DNA of 64,000 bases from Sweltsa coloradensis. Taxonomy: Eukaryota; Arthropoda; Insecta; Plecoptera; Chloroperlidae. Numbering within the stretch: the first letter of the stretch is position 1; each line of letters opens with the position of its first letter. A program made the position numbers and the translations under genes. Shown here piece after piece: positions 44,212-56,504 of the stretch. Below the pieces are notes generated by a model that was not told the origin of the DNA, did no database searches, and saw only the letters and a program-made list of their open reading frames with translations. The stretch spans positions 1-64,000 of the forward strand of contig JAMZAV010005082.1 in the NCBI GenBank assembly GCA_024449915.1. The letters run 5' to 3'.

Positions 44212-44600
44212 AACTCTGAGAAGATTTTTTTAAGTCTGTTATTGAGCAATCGATTATTGGATACCTCACAAAGGTCTTTTGTATTGGATCCAGTCCCAGC
44301 GCTATACAATTCTATTGCGAGAACCACTGTCATAACGATTGATGTTAATTACGAAACAGGAGTGCATTAAAATAGCTCTTTGAAAATATACAAAAATACG
44401 AAAATATCTTTTTAGAATGACTGGCTCTGAGAAGTTTTTTTTTAAATCGACAAAGAAAGTCTGTTATTGAGTAATTTTCTATTGTTTTTACCTCACAAAG
44501 GTCACTTGTATCGGCTCCATCCATCGAGTCCCAGGGCGATACAATTATATTGCGCGAACTACTGTTAATACCATTTGATGTTAATTGCGAACCAGCACGG
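44212..44600 (+). repeat. Two direct ~150-200-bp repeats
   Basis: 44212-44360 and 44425-44600 share CTCTGAGAAG, AGTCTGTTATTGAG, ACCTCACAAAGGTC, GATACAATT and GATGTTAATT in the same order, at ~75-80% identity. No coding content. A poly-C/pyrimidine run lies at 44140-44160. Confidence 0.75.
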
Positions 44601-45085
44601 CGATTCTCTAAGGTCCGCGTTAACGTTAAATATCAATTTGGCGTTAATTAACGATAACATTGCAAGTTTTTGATTCACTAACGAATTTTGTCGTCAGCGG
44701 ACGTTAAAAGTGACGTCATTTTTAACGCGATCCAAACCCCTGCCTTTAGCCCTGCGTTAAAAAAGATAGACGATACGTTTACGTTTTGTCACCTTTACTT
44801 CAAATTTTAGAAGCATTGAATAATCGTATTTTGTTGTGACGGCTACCTAAATAATCAATTTTCGGGTTAATACATGTTTTAGTGTTGTAAAGCAACGTCT
44901 ATATTGCATTTATAAAAAATAAAATATTGTAATAACATAATCTCAATTACGCAAAGAGTGCAAAGGCGAATTTGGAAGAGGTTTTGTCTTTCTATTCTTA
45001 CATCTTTGCTTTCAAGTCCTCTTCATTCTAGCGTTTTCATTGGCCGAGTGGTCTCACAGCCTTCTCGAGAACATGGCCAAACTAA

Positions 45086-45632
45086 TTGGATGAGCGAAGC
45101 GAAGACTTCAATTTCTCTGACCCCCCCCAAAAAAATTAGCTCGGGTGTTTTTTTTGTCTGTTTGTTCGCGCTCTACCGGGCAAACGGCATATGCAATCTT
45201 GATGAAAATTGAAGTGCACCTTCGAAATCTCTGAACTTTGACCTGCCACGTTTTTGGGTACAATCGAATAAATATTTCTAATGAATATCGTACTTTTACG
45301 ATTTTTTTCTATTTTTAGTGCGATATTTTCGTGACATTTGGGCCGATCCTGATCAAACGGGTAGGGCTACAACGTTCATATTTGACATGTGCATTAAGGT
45401 AATGGTGATTTGTTGTTTTTTGAATGAAAAAGTTGAAAAAGTTAGCCAGAATCTATATAAATAAAGGTGTTAAAATCAGTTTTTTATGAATATAATAACA
45501 ATTAACAAGTAACAATAGAAACTTGTCAACAATCACCTACAATACGTTCAAAAAGCACTTACAAAAGTAAAGAGATCCCACGCAAACTAAAAATTTACAA
45601 AAAATCTCATCCATCAACGCAACTTAAAAAAG
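45086..45632 (+). mobile_element. Helitron-like element, family D, 3' end lost
   Basis: It starts TTGGATGAGCGAAGCGAAGA, has the same body as 43541-44106, and ends at CTTAAAAAAGCGTTT, where a GAAT/ATTC array takes over before the expected CTAG. Confidence 0.75.
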
Positions 45633-45639
45633 CGTTTAT

Positions 45640-45725
45640 TCATTCATTCAATAATAATAATAATTTTTTAAAAAATGAATGAATGAATGAATGAATGAAT
45701 GAATGAATGAATGAATGAATGAAGG
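45640..45725. repeat. ATTC ... GAAT inverted tetramer array
   Basis: TTCATTCATTCA at the left, AATAATAATAATAATT and T6/A6 in the centre, then about 14 GAAT units. The tetramer is inverted about the centre. Confidence 0.9.
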
Positions 45726-46785
45726 TTAATTTTCATTTTTCCGAAGTTTGCAATTTGAAAACCTATTACACTCAATTTTGGAAACCTACATCACACAAGT
45801 CCTAGTAAATGTTATCGTGAGTACAACTCACATGTTTAAAACAATTGTCTGCTTAGTTTTAGGTGATCTGCGGGAAGACTTCACTGCGCCGATATAAGGG
45901 ACTCTTTACAACCAAATACTGATCTACGCGCGTGCATATTACTCAAACAAACAGACTATTCACGAGTGGTGTCTGGGCTTAATTACACTTTCTGCGCGTA
46001 CAACTGACATCATTGTTATCTACCATGCTCGCATCGCATACCCTCGTAATTAATTACTAAAGAACCTTCATCCGTATTAAACTCTGATATGTGAGTGAGT
46101 ACGTATTTCAAGTATCCACTTCAACATCCGTGGTAGTCTACTAATTAGCTGGACTCTATCAACTGCAGGGCTATGATTGTATCGTGAGCTTCAAGTGATT
46201 GTTATCCCCTATCAAGCAAGGTAGTCAAGCCTGAGCTAAATTCACATTTTCCTGTGTTAGGTCAAACTATTCTCGTTCGTCTCCTTCACTCAATGACTGC
46301 TTCAAGCCAATGCTAATTAAAGCTGTTTCCACGTAATCATAGATTATACCAGTAATAAGACTCTCCTAATTACTCTGCGCAGTAATTAAATTCCTTTCAT
46401 ATTCCTTTCGTAAAACAATATAATTATATATCAGAGGTAATATAACAATAAATACGATGAAGTAGCAAACACTATACGACTTACCAGCTATTTTAAAACG
46501 AACAAAATAATTTGAAAATGTGATGTGAAATCGTTGATCTACTACCAAAGAGTTAGTTAGATTTAACCGTTAGCACTTAGCAGGACTATCAATAATAAGA
46601 CTAAGGGTCATAAAAGTCATAAAATCCTATATCAATAAAGTACACAGGCTTATTTTAACAAACTGACACACCGTTGCCAACAAAATATTAGAAGATAAGA
46701 AGGCCATAAAAATCCAATATCAGTAAAATACGAACTCATTTAAAAACTGACAAAAACACATGTTAAACAAAACATTTTTTCTTTC
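45726..46785. other. No gene recognised
   Basis: Just over 1 kb of apparently unique sequence without long ORFs, repeats or tRNA boxes. A short CTTTT array closes it near 46790-46812. Confidence 0.45.
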
Positions 46786-46849
46786 ATTTTCTTTTCTTTT
46801 CTTTTCTTTTTTATGTTTGGTTCATTAATTTATGACATGTAATATCAAA

Positions 46850-47705
46850 AAAAAAAAAATCGATCAAAAAATTATTTCTCGTGAAAATCGCAATTTTACG
46901 ATTTATTTCGATTTTTAAAATTTCTTAGTAACTCATACATGCTTTATCCGATTGTAATGATTTTTTACAGAACCTTAATTTTATGAATTAATACATTCGT
47001 GTGAAATTTGAGCGCAATCGAAAAATTATTTCTCATGAAAATTGCAATTTTAGGATATATTAAATTTTTAAAACATTCTTCGACTTATAACACCTACATG
47101 CTTTATCCGATTGTAATGATTTTTTCACAGAACCTTAATTTCATGCATTTTTATTATCGTGTGAAATTTGAGCGCAATCAAACAATTATTTCTCTTAATA
47201 ATTGCAATTTTACAATTTTGCTATGGTCTGGGATAATGCTAAGGCTTTACAATTTTCATTTTTTTTTTAAAGTGAAAGGTGTTTAAGATTAAAAACAATA
47301 CATCTAAACATTTACCAGACGGATTTTATAATTTTTGTTTTGTTTGATAAATATGATTTTTTCCCTTTGCATTGTTTGAAAATGTATGTTTTTTGTGAAA
47401 AACCTATATTTCCCATATTTTAAATAAAAAACTATAAATGTCATCAAAAAAGTGTCCGGTGAATTTGTCAGAATAAGACTTGTGAGCACATTAAAAAAGA
47501 AATTATCCTTTCATCTTAAAAACTGTAGAAGAAGTAGGAACAATTGTTAGCAAATGTGCTAGAATAAAAGTTTTGAGGTAATAACATTTAAAGTTTATTT
47601 ATGTTGTTTTTTGGTAAAACAACAGAAAATCCGCATAACACATGGCAACTCAATGCACCAATTACGCTCATCCAACAACGCGGCGGGACTTAAGCGTTTT
47701 CCTAG
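46850..47705 (+). mobile_element. Helitron-like family A, variant with 400-bp insert
   Basis: The 3' end is complete: CGCTCATCCAACAACG, hairpin, TTTTCCTAG, T. The body has the family A AGCGCAATCG words. 47215-47610 is an extra segment (AAGTGAAAGGTGTTTAAGA ... AAGTTTATTTATGTTG) whose inverse is at 57700-58090, also inside a family A copy, so it is a true subfamily. The 5' tip is not found. Confidence 0.75.
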
Positions 47706-48430
47706 TGTTATTAATACATTGTTTTTGTAAATACTACTATTTCAAACATTACTTAACACTAGTTCATTGATGTTTCTGCACTTTGTAATGAAATTTATTT
47801 AGTTGTCCTGGTTTGTAAATCAGTGTTTAACTGAATAGGATGTTAAATAAATACACAAATAAAAAATCAGTGAAAAATTAAGTATAGGGTCTACTTAATA
47901 ATCAAACTAAATGTTACGGATGATAATATCACTTGCAGAAACTTTTGAAACGAAATTTGATCATTGTATGTGTGTAATCTATGTTTGTACATAATGTACG
48001 TGCATAAGTGTATAAAACAAGCAATCACCTTTTTTGTCTATTTTTAACAATGTTATGGTTTTATTTCGAATAACGAGAGCTTCAGATGACGTCGAAGCAA
48101 CTGTCATGGTCATACAAATATTTGTATTTATATGTTTAAAGTCAAATGAATGTGTAAAGCCTAATGAAATAATTAAGAGGCGGTGGCTAGAATAAGGGCA
48201 CATAAGCAGAAACCTTGTTTTGAGGAAACCGCATTTGAAGTTTTTATTTCATCATACAGATTACAAGGAGCCAACTGAAATACTATTAACTACATTTACA
48301 GGTATATTTATCTCTTCTTTAAAAGGGAAAGTCTACAATTTATTTTGTAAAATTATTTTTGATTACGTAATTAATTTTATATAAATGTGTGTTATGTGCC
48401 CTTTTCCCGTCAAACGGGTTCTTATGTATA
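47706..48430. other. No gene recognised
   Basis: AT-rich, no repeat boundaries seen. Short ORFs only. Confidence 0.45.
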
Positions 48431-49053
48431 CTAGGAAGATTTGCAAACGCTTTTTCAGGCGCATTGTTGGATGAGCGAGATTTTTTTTTTAAACGAAAAG
48501 AGCGTAAAATTGCGATTTTATGAGAAATAATTTTTCGATTACGCTCAAATTTTCCACGAATATATAAATTCATAAAGTTAAGGTTCTGTGGAAAAATCAT
48601 TACAATCGGATAAAGCATGTAGGTGTTATAAGCCAAAGAAATTTAAAAAATCGGAAATAAACGGAAAATTGCGATTTTCATGAAAAATAATTTTTTAATT
48701 GCGCTCAAATTACACACGAATATATAAATTCATAAAATAAAGGTTCTGTGAAAAAATCATTACAATCGAATTAAGCATGTAGGTCTAAGAAAGTCGAAGA
48801 ATTAGTTAAAAATCGAAAAAATCGTAAAATTGCGATTTTCACAAGAAATAATTTTTTTATTGCGCTCAAAAACGTGTCAGTTTTATGTTCAAAGATTTCA
48901 AAGGCCTCCAGAAAATTTCATCGCAATTGGAGTATCGGTATAGCCGGAATCGTGTATAAACACACAAAAATACAGAAAGAAAAAAATGGAAAAAAAAATC
49001 CGTTTTTTTTTTTTTCAGTGTAGTGGAATGGAATCTTCGCTTCACTCATCCAA
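48431..49053 (-). mobile_element. Helitron-like element, family A/C, complete
   Basis: Minus strand. The 5' tip TTGGATGAGTGAAGCGAAGA is at 49053. The body has three GAGCGCAATTAAAAAA-type units. The 3' end near 48431 has inverse tip CGCTCATCCAACAATGCG and a family C end (GCAAATCTTCCTAG). 623 bp. Confidence 0.82.
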
Positions 49054-49814
49054 TTAAAACCTATATATCTTACAAAATATCATGTTCATTTTATTGAAAT
49101 TAATTTTGTTATGTTATCCACCTTTAAAGCTAACGCATTATGATCATACATGTTATTGACATCATATCTGTAAACAATGGCATCAGCGACTTCTTTGAGA
49201 CTCCTCACTCATCTAGCCATTCTTATCTTTAGACGTGATTTGCATATTATTTTGTAAGTATTAACTTTAATCGTAACTATATCCATATTATTAATGTTTC
49301 ACTTTTATCAATTGTTAAGTATTAACAAAAAAATTAGCTAAAATACAACACAAAACAACAGAGCTAAATTTTGCAAACAGCTGACACGAGATTGTTCCAT
49401 GTGCTGCCGTGACCTCTATTTTCATAGTACGGAACTAAAATTTGGAGGGCTTAAATAGAAAGAAGGGAGGTTCATTCAAACCGATTTTCACAAAAAGGGC
49501 ACAAAAAGGGCCCATGTGACAGGCCCCGGCCCCACCGTATTTGGAAATAATAATTTTTGCCTTGAAGATTATTAAGCGTAATTTATATGTCGTTAATTAG
49601 ATAAGAAGAAGGCTTTCAATCAAACCACCATTTTTTGTGTGGTCCGAAATGGCCGCCGAGAAGTGTCGAAAGTTCGTTCAAACTTGGTAGAATTCAACTC
49701 TACTAGATACTGCGCCGCCAAAGCCTTACAGAAAGTGAATTTAACTTGATTTAACCAGAGTCGATAAAGAAGTTTCCCCGTTTAGAGGAGTAAAAAATAT
49801 TGAAATTTCACTTT

Positions 49815-50607
49815 TAGGTGCACAAACCGTATAACAAGCTGAAAATTTAACCAAGTGTTCTTAACACCCTGATTAAACTACTGTGCAAAATTACCCGAAA
49901 TCACTTTAGCGGAAAAGGGTTAAAAAAAATGGCAAACGGGTAACTTTTCAAAAAAAGGGAAAGTTTTGTAACATCATTAAGGAATAGCTGGAAGCTGATC
50001 GTCCGGACAAAACTGCACATACCTTGTTTTTAACACTACTTTTTAATATCCATAAACATAATCAAAAGCAAAGACCAACAATTTTAGTTTTATATAGTCT
50101 GTTTTACACATAAATAGACCCCGAAATGCATTTTTAAACCGTTTCGCAATATTTCAATCTCATTCTTCAGACGAAATGTGTAGACTTGTCTAAAGCTTAT
50201 CCAGAAATTGAGCCATCTATGTGTCTGCTTCGATAAAAAAAATTGGGCCATTGAAAAACGGACATTTAAGAACATTGATTGTACACTCGATGCTTTATTG
50301 TCCACTTTTCCCGCCAAATGTAAACATTGCTAAATTTGAATTTGGAACATTACATACTCCGCCAACTAGTAACATTTGTTATTAAACTCCACAAATACAA
50401 CAATTTAACATGAAATATTAGTTATAATATCATAAAACCTGTTCAAAATAAAATGGAACCCTACAAAATAAATCACAAAATATGCACTGTACTCGTTTTT
50501 ACATTAGCATCATATGACTACATACAAATTTATACACTCTCTTGATAATTCATTAAATTATTTATAGCCTTATAAAGACTAAAAAGGCTAAAAAGGCTTA
50601 TAATGGG
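49815..50607. repeat. Long inverted repeat, left arm
   Basis: ~790 bp inverted at 53230-54048 with ~90-95% identity. Shared words include GGTGCACAAACCGTATAACA, AACATCATTAAGGAATAGCT, AGACGAAATGTGTAGACTTG and GCACTGTACTCG. No ORF of note; probably the TIR of a large DNA element. Just outside, GAGTCGATAAAGAAGTTTCC (49757) is inverted near 54760. Confidence 0.9.
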
Positions 50608-50722
50608 CAACTTCAATGATTTATGGTGTCTTTAGTGCAAAGTCATACAAACACTTGCAAAATCACGTCAGTTTCGGTTTACAATGTGGTGTGTGTTTAC
50701 ATGTCAACAAGTGAAAACGAAC

Positions 50723-51583
50723 GCAAACGAGTGAGCGCAGCGAACGGAGTGATCTCAATTCAACTTAAACGGCCCTTATCGTTATCCTGCGTGTGTGTGT
50801 GTGTACGTTGAAAATCAGCCGAATCGCTGAACAGATTGCGCTGAAATTTTAAACAGACATCCTGTACGAGTTTATTGAGAACTGCTAACAAAATCAGCAA
50901 GATTCATTGCGATTTAAACCTACAAGAAATGATAAACTGAAAAATAGACTTCCAATGTTAGAAATTATTTTAACGACAATGTTTTAGATTTTGAAAAGAT
51001 ATTTTTGTTTTGTTATTCGCCTGGCCGTGAAATGCCGTGCCCATGCAAGGTCTATCAAATGTTGAACGTCAAGGTACTCCCAAATTTCGCTCGTAGATTG
51101 AGTAAACCTTGCAATATTTACACGTATTTCGTACTGGCTATGTTTTCCATAGTATTGTCACAGATGATAGACTACACTGCGTTATATGCATTTCAAAACA
51201 TGTTTAATAATTTTTTAAATACAATCTGGAGTTACAAAATCTTTCCCGACCAGGGGATTGAACCCACGTCTCCCACATTTAGGCTATCAGGGCGCTTTAG
51301 CACACTAGACTTGGGAAACGCCAAAGTCGTTGTTAGACGAGTGAGCGAGTCATGTGGTGAGTACCCGGGAACATTTGCATTTAAGTTTGATAATTATATT
51401 CGTATAAATAATAGTTTTTTTAAGTTAAGTTGGTATAAGCGCGTCAACTGTAAGGCCATAATGCTCCACTCTAGCCTATGATAGGCTAGGAAGGCCTAAG
51501 GTAGGGGAAGAAAAGTAATGTAACCGGGTACTCAACACATGGCTCACTCACTCGTTTAACAACGACTTTGGCGTTTCCCTAGT
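50723..51583 (+). mobile_element. Helitron-like element, family E, complete, with palindromic 3' part
   Basis: 5' tip AAACGAGTGAGCGCAGCGAA. Body words: GAACAGATTGCGCTGAAATT and CCTTGCAATATTTACACGTA. At 51245-51310 is a tRNA-like module (minus strand; B-box GGTTCAATCCC). 51304-51583 is a palindrome with an inverted 3' end (ACTTGGGAAACGCCAAAG) on the left and a forward one (GACTTTGGCGTTTCCCTAG) on the right. It lies between the arms of the long inverted repeat. Confidence 0.78.
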
Positions 51584-51655
51584 CTTCTACCTCGCCACAA
51601 ATGAAACAGTTGATATTCCAATCAAATTTAGGTGATTCATTCCGAGCAAGGCGTT

Positions 51656-52019
51656 AAGACTCGGTTGGTACATTGTACGTAGGGCCTTCTTCAGATAAAC
51701 GTTTTTTTGCTCTTTCACGTTTGCGTGAGTCTGTATAAACAGTTCTACATTTTTGGTGAAATTTATATGGGAAACTGTCAACTGTACTTTTTCGGTATTC
51801 AAGAACTTTAATAGCCACATCGTCCTGCATATCTTCACACGATTTTATAAGTTTAACAAAGCCTTTCTTAGTCAAAATTGTTTTACATTCTGTGGAACTT
51901 AATGGGCCTTCCTTGCCATCACAAAAAACACACTCGATAGTTGTGTGAAATGTTGGTTCGCTCGCCGACGAAGGACCTGGGATTGCAAAATCGTCCTTGT
52001 CACCTATTTTAACAATTGT
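51656..52019 (-). CDS. Cys/His-rich small ORF or exon, unknown
   Basis: The minus-strand reading from about 52019 gives DFAIPGPSSASEPTFHTT, ECVFCDGKEGPL, then FVKLIKSCEDMQDDVAIKV and PYKFHQKCRTVYTDSRKR, with a stop after NVPTES. C-x2-C plus H-x3-C suggests a zinc-binding knuckle. Similar C-x2-C ... YH-x2-C ... YT modules are, as far as I recall, frequent in uncharacterised proteins associated with mobile elements. An in-frame TAG just before the open part could be an acceptor (AAAATAG), making this a terminal exon. It lies between the arms of the 49.8/53.2-kb inverted repeat and may belong to that element. No catalytic domain is seen nearby. Confidence 0.5.
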
Positions 52020-52029
52020 GTGAGTTTTG

Positions 52030-53229
52030 TGTGTTAAATGTATAAATCATTAGTGGTATATTATTATACATTGCAGTCAGTACTCACCCATTTCCAGGTT
52101 ATGTTGTACGAGTTTTCATGATTTACATTAAAAGAATATAGTAAAACAATAGGCACAAAACATTCGTATACTACAATAAAACTTCCACAAAATTAGTAAA
52201 ATAACACAATAATCTGGCACCGAGTTACAAAATACTGAACGAACTGTCCTGTTCGAAATATCTACCAGGACTGAACTGATATTGACCTTTAGTAAAGCTC
52301 TTGCACCCTTCCACCAATTCATTTTTGTATTTGTAATTATTTACAATAACTTGAGTAGAGTTGAGCATACGGTCGTTTAGGTTTAAGTATGTTGGAGCAG
52401 ATAACGCTTAATACGAATGAGAAGATGCGGTAAAGAAACGAGACCACACATATTTCTGTGGAGGGGCTCACTTAAACACACGTAATCAAATTTTAGTAGT
52501 ATTTTTATTATTTTATTATTTTAGTAGTATTTAGTAGTATTTATATTTTAGTAGTAAATAACTGTAAACACAGAATAGATGAGCAATCATAACATAGCTG
52601 GATCGTACAGTCGCGTCAATTTTTTTGCGTTGTGTGCATGTATTAATTTTAAGCCAAAGGGGTAAGGAGCTGAACAAGTGGACAATGACATGAAAATTAT
52701 GGCAAATATTTGTGTAAAGAAATACATATAGTGCTTTTGGTGTTATTAACAATGTTATCGTCATTAAAAATCACAATAAACATGAATATTTTAAAACTAT
52801 TATAGCACACAGCAACATTTAAATAACACACAGCATAGCTCTAAAACTAACAATCAATTTACCATGTTGATACTTTATAGTCTTAATTATTTTTTTTTTT
52901 TTTTTTAAACGAAGGATATGTGTAAATTTGACATAATTTTACAAAAAATAAATTTAATTTTATATACTTACGTTTCTATGTCAAGATTGTTTATTGTATA
53001 AAAAAGGAGATTCTAAAGCAAAATTGGACGAAATTGTGAACTAAAATATATATATTTTTCGCTTTTTGCCGTTTTTACAAATTTATTATATTTTTGGACC
53101 TTTTCCGCTTAAGTAATTTCGGGTAATTTTGCACCACACTTGTGTGGGCCTAAGGAAGGTTTGGTTAAAAAATCAGCTTGTTATACGGTTTGTGCACCTA
53201 AAAGTAAAATTTCAATATTATGGTTACTC
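52030..53229. other. Internal part of the inverted-repeat element, no gene
   Basis: AT-rich, with a TTTAGTAGTATTT short array at 52495-52560. 53085-53215 duplicates the outer tip of the right arm (53935-54048: TTTTCCGCTTAAGT-like, ATCAGCTTGTTATACGG, TGCACCTAA). The arm tip is therefore present twice on this side. Confidence 0.6.
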
Positions 53230-54048
53230 CTCCATTATAAGCCTTTTTAGCCTTTGTAGTCTTAACTCTTTATAAGGCTATTAATAACTTCATGAATTGT
53301 TGAGAGAGTGTATAAATTTGTAATTTGTATGAAATCATGTGATGCTGATTTTCTATGTAAAGAACGAGTACAGTGCATATTTTATGATTTATTTTGTAGG
53401 GTTCCATTTTATTTTGAACAGGTTTTATGATAATTTAACTTATATTTAATGTTAAATTGTTGTATTTGTGGAGTTTAATAACAAATGTTACTAAGTTGGC
53501 GGAGTATGTAATGTTCCAAATTCAAATTTAGAAATGTTTACATTTGGCGGGGAAAAGTGGACAATAAAGCATCGAGTGTACAATCAATGTTCTTAAATGT
53601 CCGTTTTTCAATGGCCCAATTTTTTTTTTATCGAAGCAGACACATAGATGGCTCAATTTCTGGATAATCTTTAGACAAGTCTACACATTTCGTCTGAAGA
53701 ATGAGATTGAAATATTGCGAAACGGTTTAAAAATGCATTTCGGGTTCTATTTATGTGTAAAACAGACTATATAAAACTAAAATTGTTGGTCTTTGCTTTT
53801 GATTATGTTTATGGATATTAAAAATTAGTGTTAAAAACAAGGTATGTGCAGTTTTGTCCAGACGATCAGCTTCCAGCTATTCCTTAATGATGTTACAAAA
53901 CTTTCCCTTTTTTTGAAAAGTTACCCGTTTACCATTTTTTTTAACCCTTTTCCGCTAAAGTGATTTTGGGTAATTTTGCACAGTAGTTTAATCAGGGTGT
54001 TGAGAACACTTGGTTAAATTTTCAGCTTGTTATACGGTTTGTGCACCT
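53230..54048. repeat. Long inverted repeat, right arm
   Basis: Inverse of 49815-50607. It ends GCTTGTTATACGGTTTGTGC. See the left arm for shared words. Confidence 0.9.
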
Positions 54049-55144
54049 AACTTCTTTATTTGAAGAGCTAGAGCAAATTCGTTACAGGCCTAGTTGGGAG
54101 GTCCCCTAACTCCCAAGTCAAAACCGAATCTAACGTCCTGCGCGCTCCAATGTGAAACTAAGAAAAGCAATGCACGCTAAATACGGTCAGTAGATTATCG
54201 ATGTGCAGTGACGCTGAAATCAACAAATGACAGACGAAACGTATAACTTCATTTTTATTTCAATCATATTAGCCCTGGGCCCTAGTCTTTTAAAACGATT
54301 TAATTTTTATTTATTATTGTACTATAAAGTGTTGCGCAGGCGTCACTGACATTTTCGTGCGAAATAAATTGAGATATGCCTTGTTTAGTGTAGCGTAGGC
54401 CCAAGGCCACAATACAGTTTTCAGACGTAAGTACGCCCTTGGCAATAAAATCGAAACCTTAAGCAATCCTGATTGTCGGCCTAGGTCCTAGGCTTAGGTC
54501 TACTACATAAGAAATATCCTCATCAATAAAGAGAGTTTGCTTTATGCGTAAACATTCGCCAAAATTCGATCGTATTTAATATTTTGACGTTTCACGCCAT
54601 TTGTCGTCACTACTAGTAGAAAAGTGAAGTAGTTTTATTGAAGTAGTTCCATCAATCGTCACACAGAGTCGCGCGGAACGTTAGATTCCCAACGCCAAAA
54701 ACCGACTTTTTATTTAACCCAGGGCGGTATAGGGAGTTGGAGGACCTCCCCTACGGGGAAACTATTTTATCGACTCTGATTTAACTGTGTAATACAGAAG
54801 GCAGTGATGAATTCAAATATTTTTAAACATATTTTCAACAGAAACGGAGTGCGATATCTCTCGGCAATGGAAGAGAACTGTGCAGAGAACTTCTCTGTCG
54901 ACTCTCGAAGCCGACGTCAAGCTAGCGCGTTCTACCGGCTGTCCGAGACATGAGCGTCCAAATCAATAAAGACGTCACGCAACTGGACTTGCCATTAGCA
55001 AAGAAGAAATTGACTCCAAACAAATTTGGCTCATGTAGTAACTAAATTACACCAATACAACATAGGCTCATACTTGAACAAAATAACACGGAAATGATTA
55101 TAGCTTTTTATAATAATGTTTTGGTAGACCTATGATTTGATTAT
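54049..55144. other. No gene recognised
   Basis: Unique sequence with AGGCCTAG-type words. 54745-54790 (CTCCCCTACGGGG ... TCGACTCTGATTTAA) is the inverse of 49745-49788, so it may mark the outer border of a ~5-kb element. 54840-54960 is GC-richer but has no supported exon. Confidence 0.5.
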
Positions 55145-55145
55145 A

Positions 55146-56006
55146 CTAGGAAAACGCAAAAGTCGATGTTAGACGAGTGAGTGAACCATGTGTTGAGTAC
55201 ACGGTAACATTACTTTTTTCCCCTACCTTAGGCCTTTCTAGCCTATCTTAGGCTACAGTGGCGCATTATGGCCTTACAGTTGACGCGCCCTTATACCAAC
55301 TAAACTTTAAAACCGTATTATGTATACGAATATAATTATCAAACTTCGCTCACTTATCTAACAACGACTTTTGCGTTTCCCTAGTCTAGTTTACTAAGGC
55401 GCCCTTAAAGCCGAAATGTGGGAGACGTGGGTTCAATCCCCTGGTCGGGAAAGATTTTGTAATTATTTCTGGATTGTATTTTAAAAATTATTAAAAATGT
55501 TTTGAAATGCATATAACGCAGTGTAGTCCATCATCTGTGATAATACTAAGGAAAACATAGCCAGTACGAAATACGTGAAAATATTGCAAGGTTTACTCAA
55601 TCTACGAGCGGAATTTGGTGGTACCTTGTCGTTCAACATTCGATAGATCTTGCATGGGCACGGCATTTCTCAGCCAGGTAAATAATAAACAAAACATATT
55701 TTTTCTAAATCAAAACCATTGTCGTTAAACTAATTCCTACTCATAGGCATATTTTCAGTTTATTATTTCTTGAAGGTTTAAATTGAAATGGATTGTGCTC
55801 ATTTTGTTAGCAGTTCTCAGTTTCCTGGACACGGATGTCTGTTTAAAATTTCAGCTCAATCTATTTGGCCGTTCGGCCGTATGAGCCCGGACAGACATAC
55901 ATACAGACAAACATTTAACATACATTTAACATACAGACAATGCTCACGGCCAAGGCCCGATCGAGTAGCGTTATAAAGACTTGGTTTGCTGCGCTTACTC
56001 GTCTAA
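55146..56006 (-). mobile_element. Helitron-like element, family E, complete (minus)
   Basis: Minus-strand 5' tip at 56006 (inverse of GCGCTTACTCGTCTAA). 55146-55385 is the double-3'-end palindrome: CTAGGAAAACGCAAAAGTCG at the left, ACGACTTTTGCGTTTCCCTAG-like sequence at the right. The tRNA-like module follows at 55386-55450 (A-box TAGTCTAGTTTACTAAGG, B-box GGTTCAATCCC). The body CATCTGTGATAATACTAAGG and TATTGCAAGGTTTACTCAAT match 50723-51583, so the two copies are inverted relative to each other. Confidence 0.78.
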
Positions 56007-56084
56007 AAATTCACTGGTTAGTAAGTTAATCTAAGCCATAGATATCTTAACACCTATAGTAGGCTAGATTAGCAGTCTCCTATA

Positions 56085-56165
56085 CCTCCGCACCAAGGTC
56101 TGCTGGATCTCCGCCTAGCGGAGGATCGTCTAACTCTCTAGGTTAGGTCGTCGCAGCAGCGAATT
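56085..56165. repeat. ~75-bp inverted dispersed repeat, left copy
   Basis: GGATCTCCGCCTAGCGGAGGATC is itself a palindrome within a segment (TCCGCACCAAGGTC ... GGTTAGGTCGTCGC) whose inverse is at about 60205-60290. Confidence 0.75.
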
Positions 56166-56504
56166 AGAAGCCATCTTGGTGCCTAATTCTAGAGCGGGAA
56201 TGTAGTAACTAGTACTTATTCACGCACTTTGCATACTAGTGAGTTTATTACCTAAAACACTGAAGGCTGTCAACGACTTTCAATACCACGTTAGTAATCA
56301 GGATGAATGCCACTATAACGTCATATAGTGGTTATGTTTGGACATGTCGTCGTTTTCCTTTAAAACTCGCATTTCTCGGCGACATAGTAATTTTTCACAC
56401 GCCAGCTTGAAAAATACCGTCATTTACAAGTGTTTTTATGATTATGTGTAGACACTATTATTATCACATGTGTTGCTTTGGGCACAAGGCATATTGGTAA
56501 TAAA

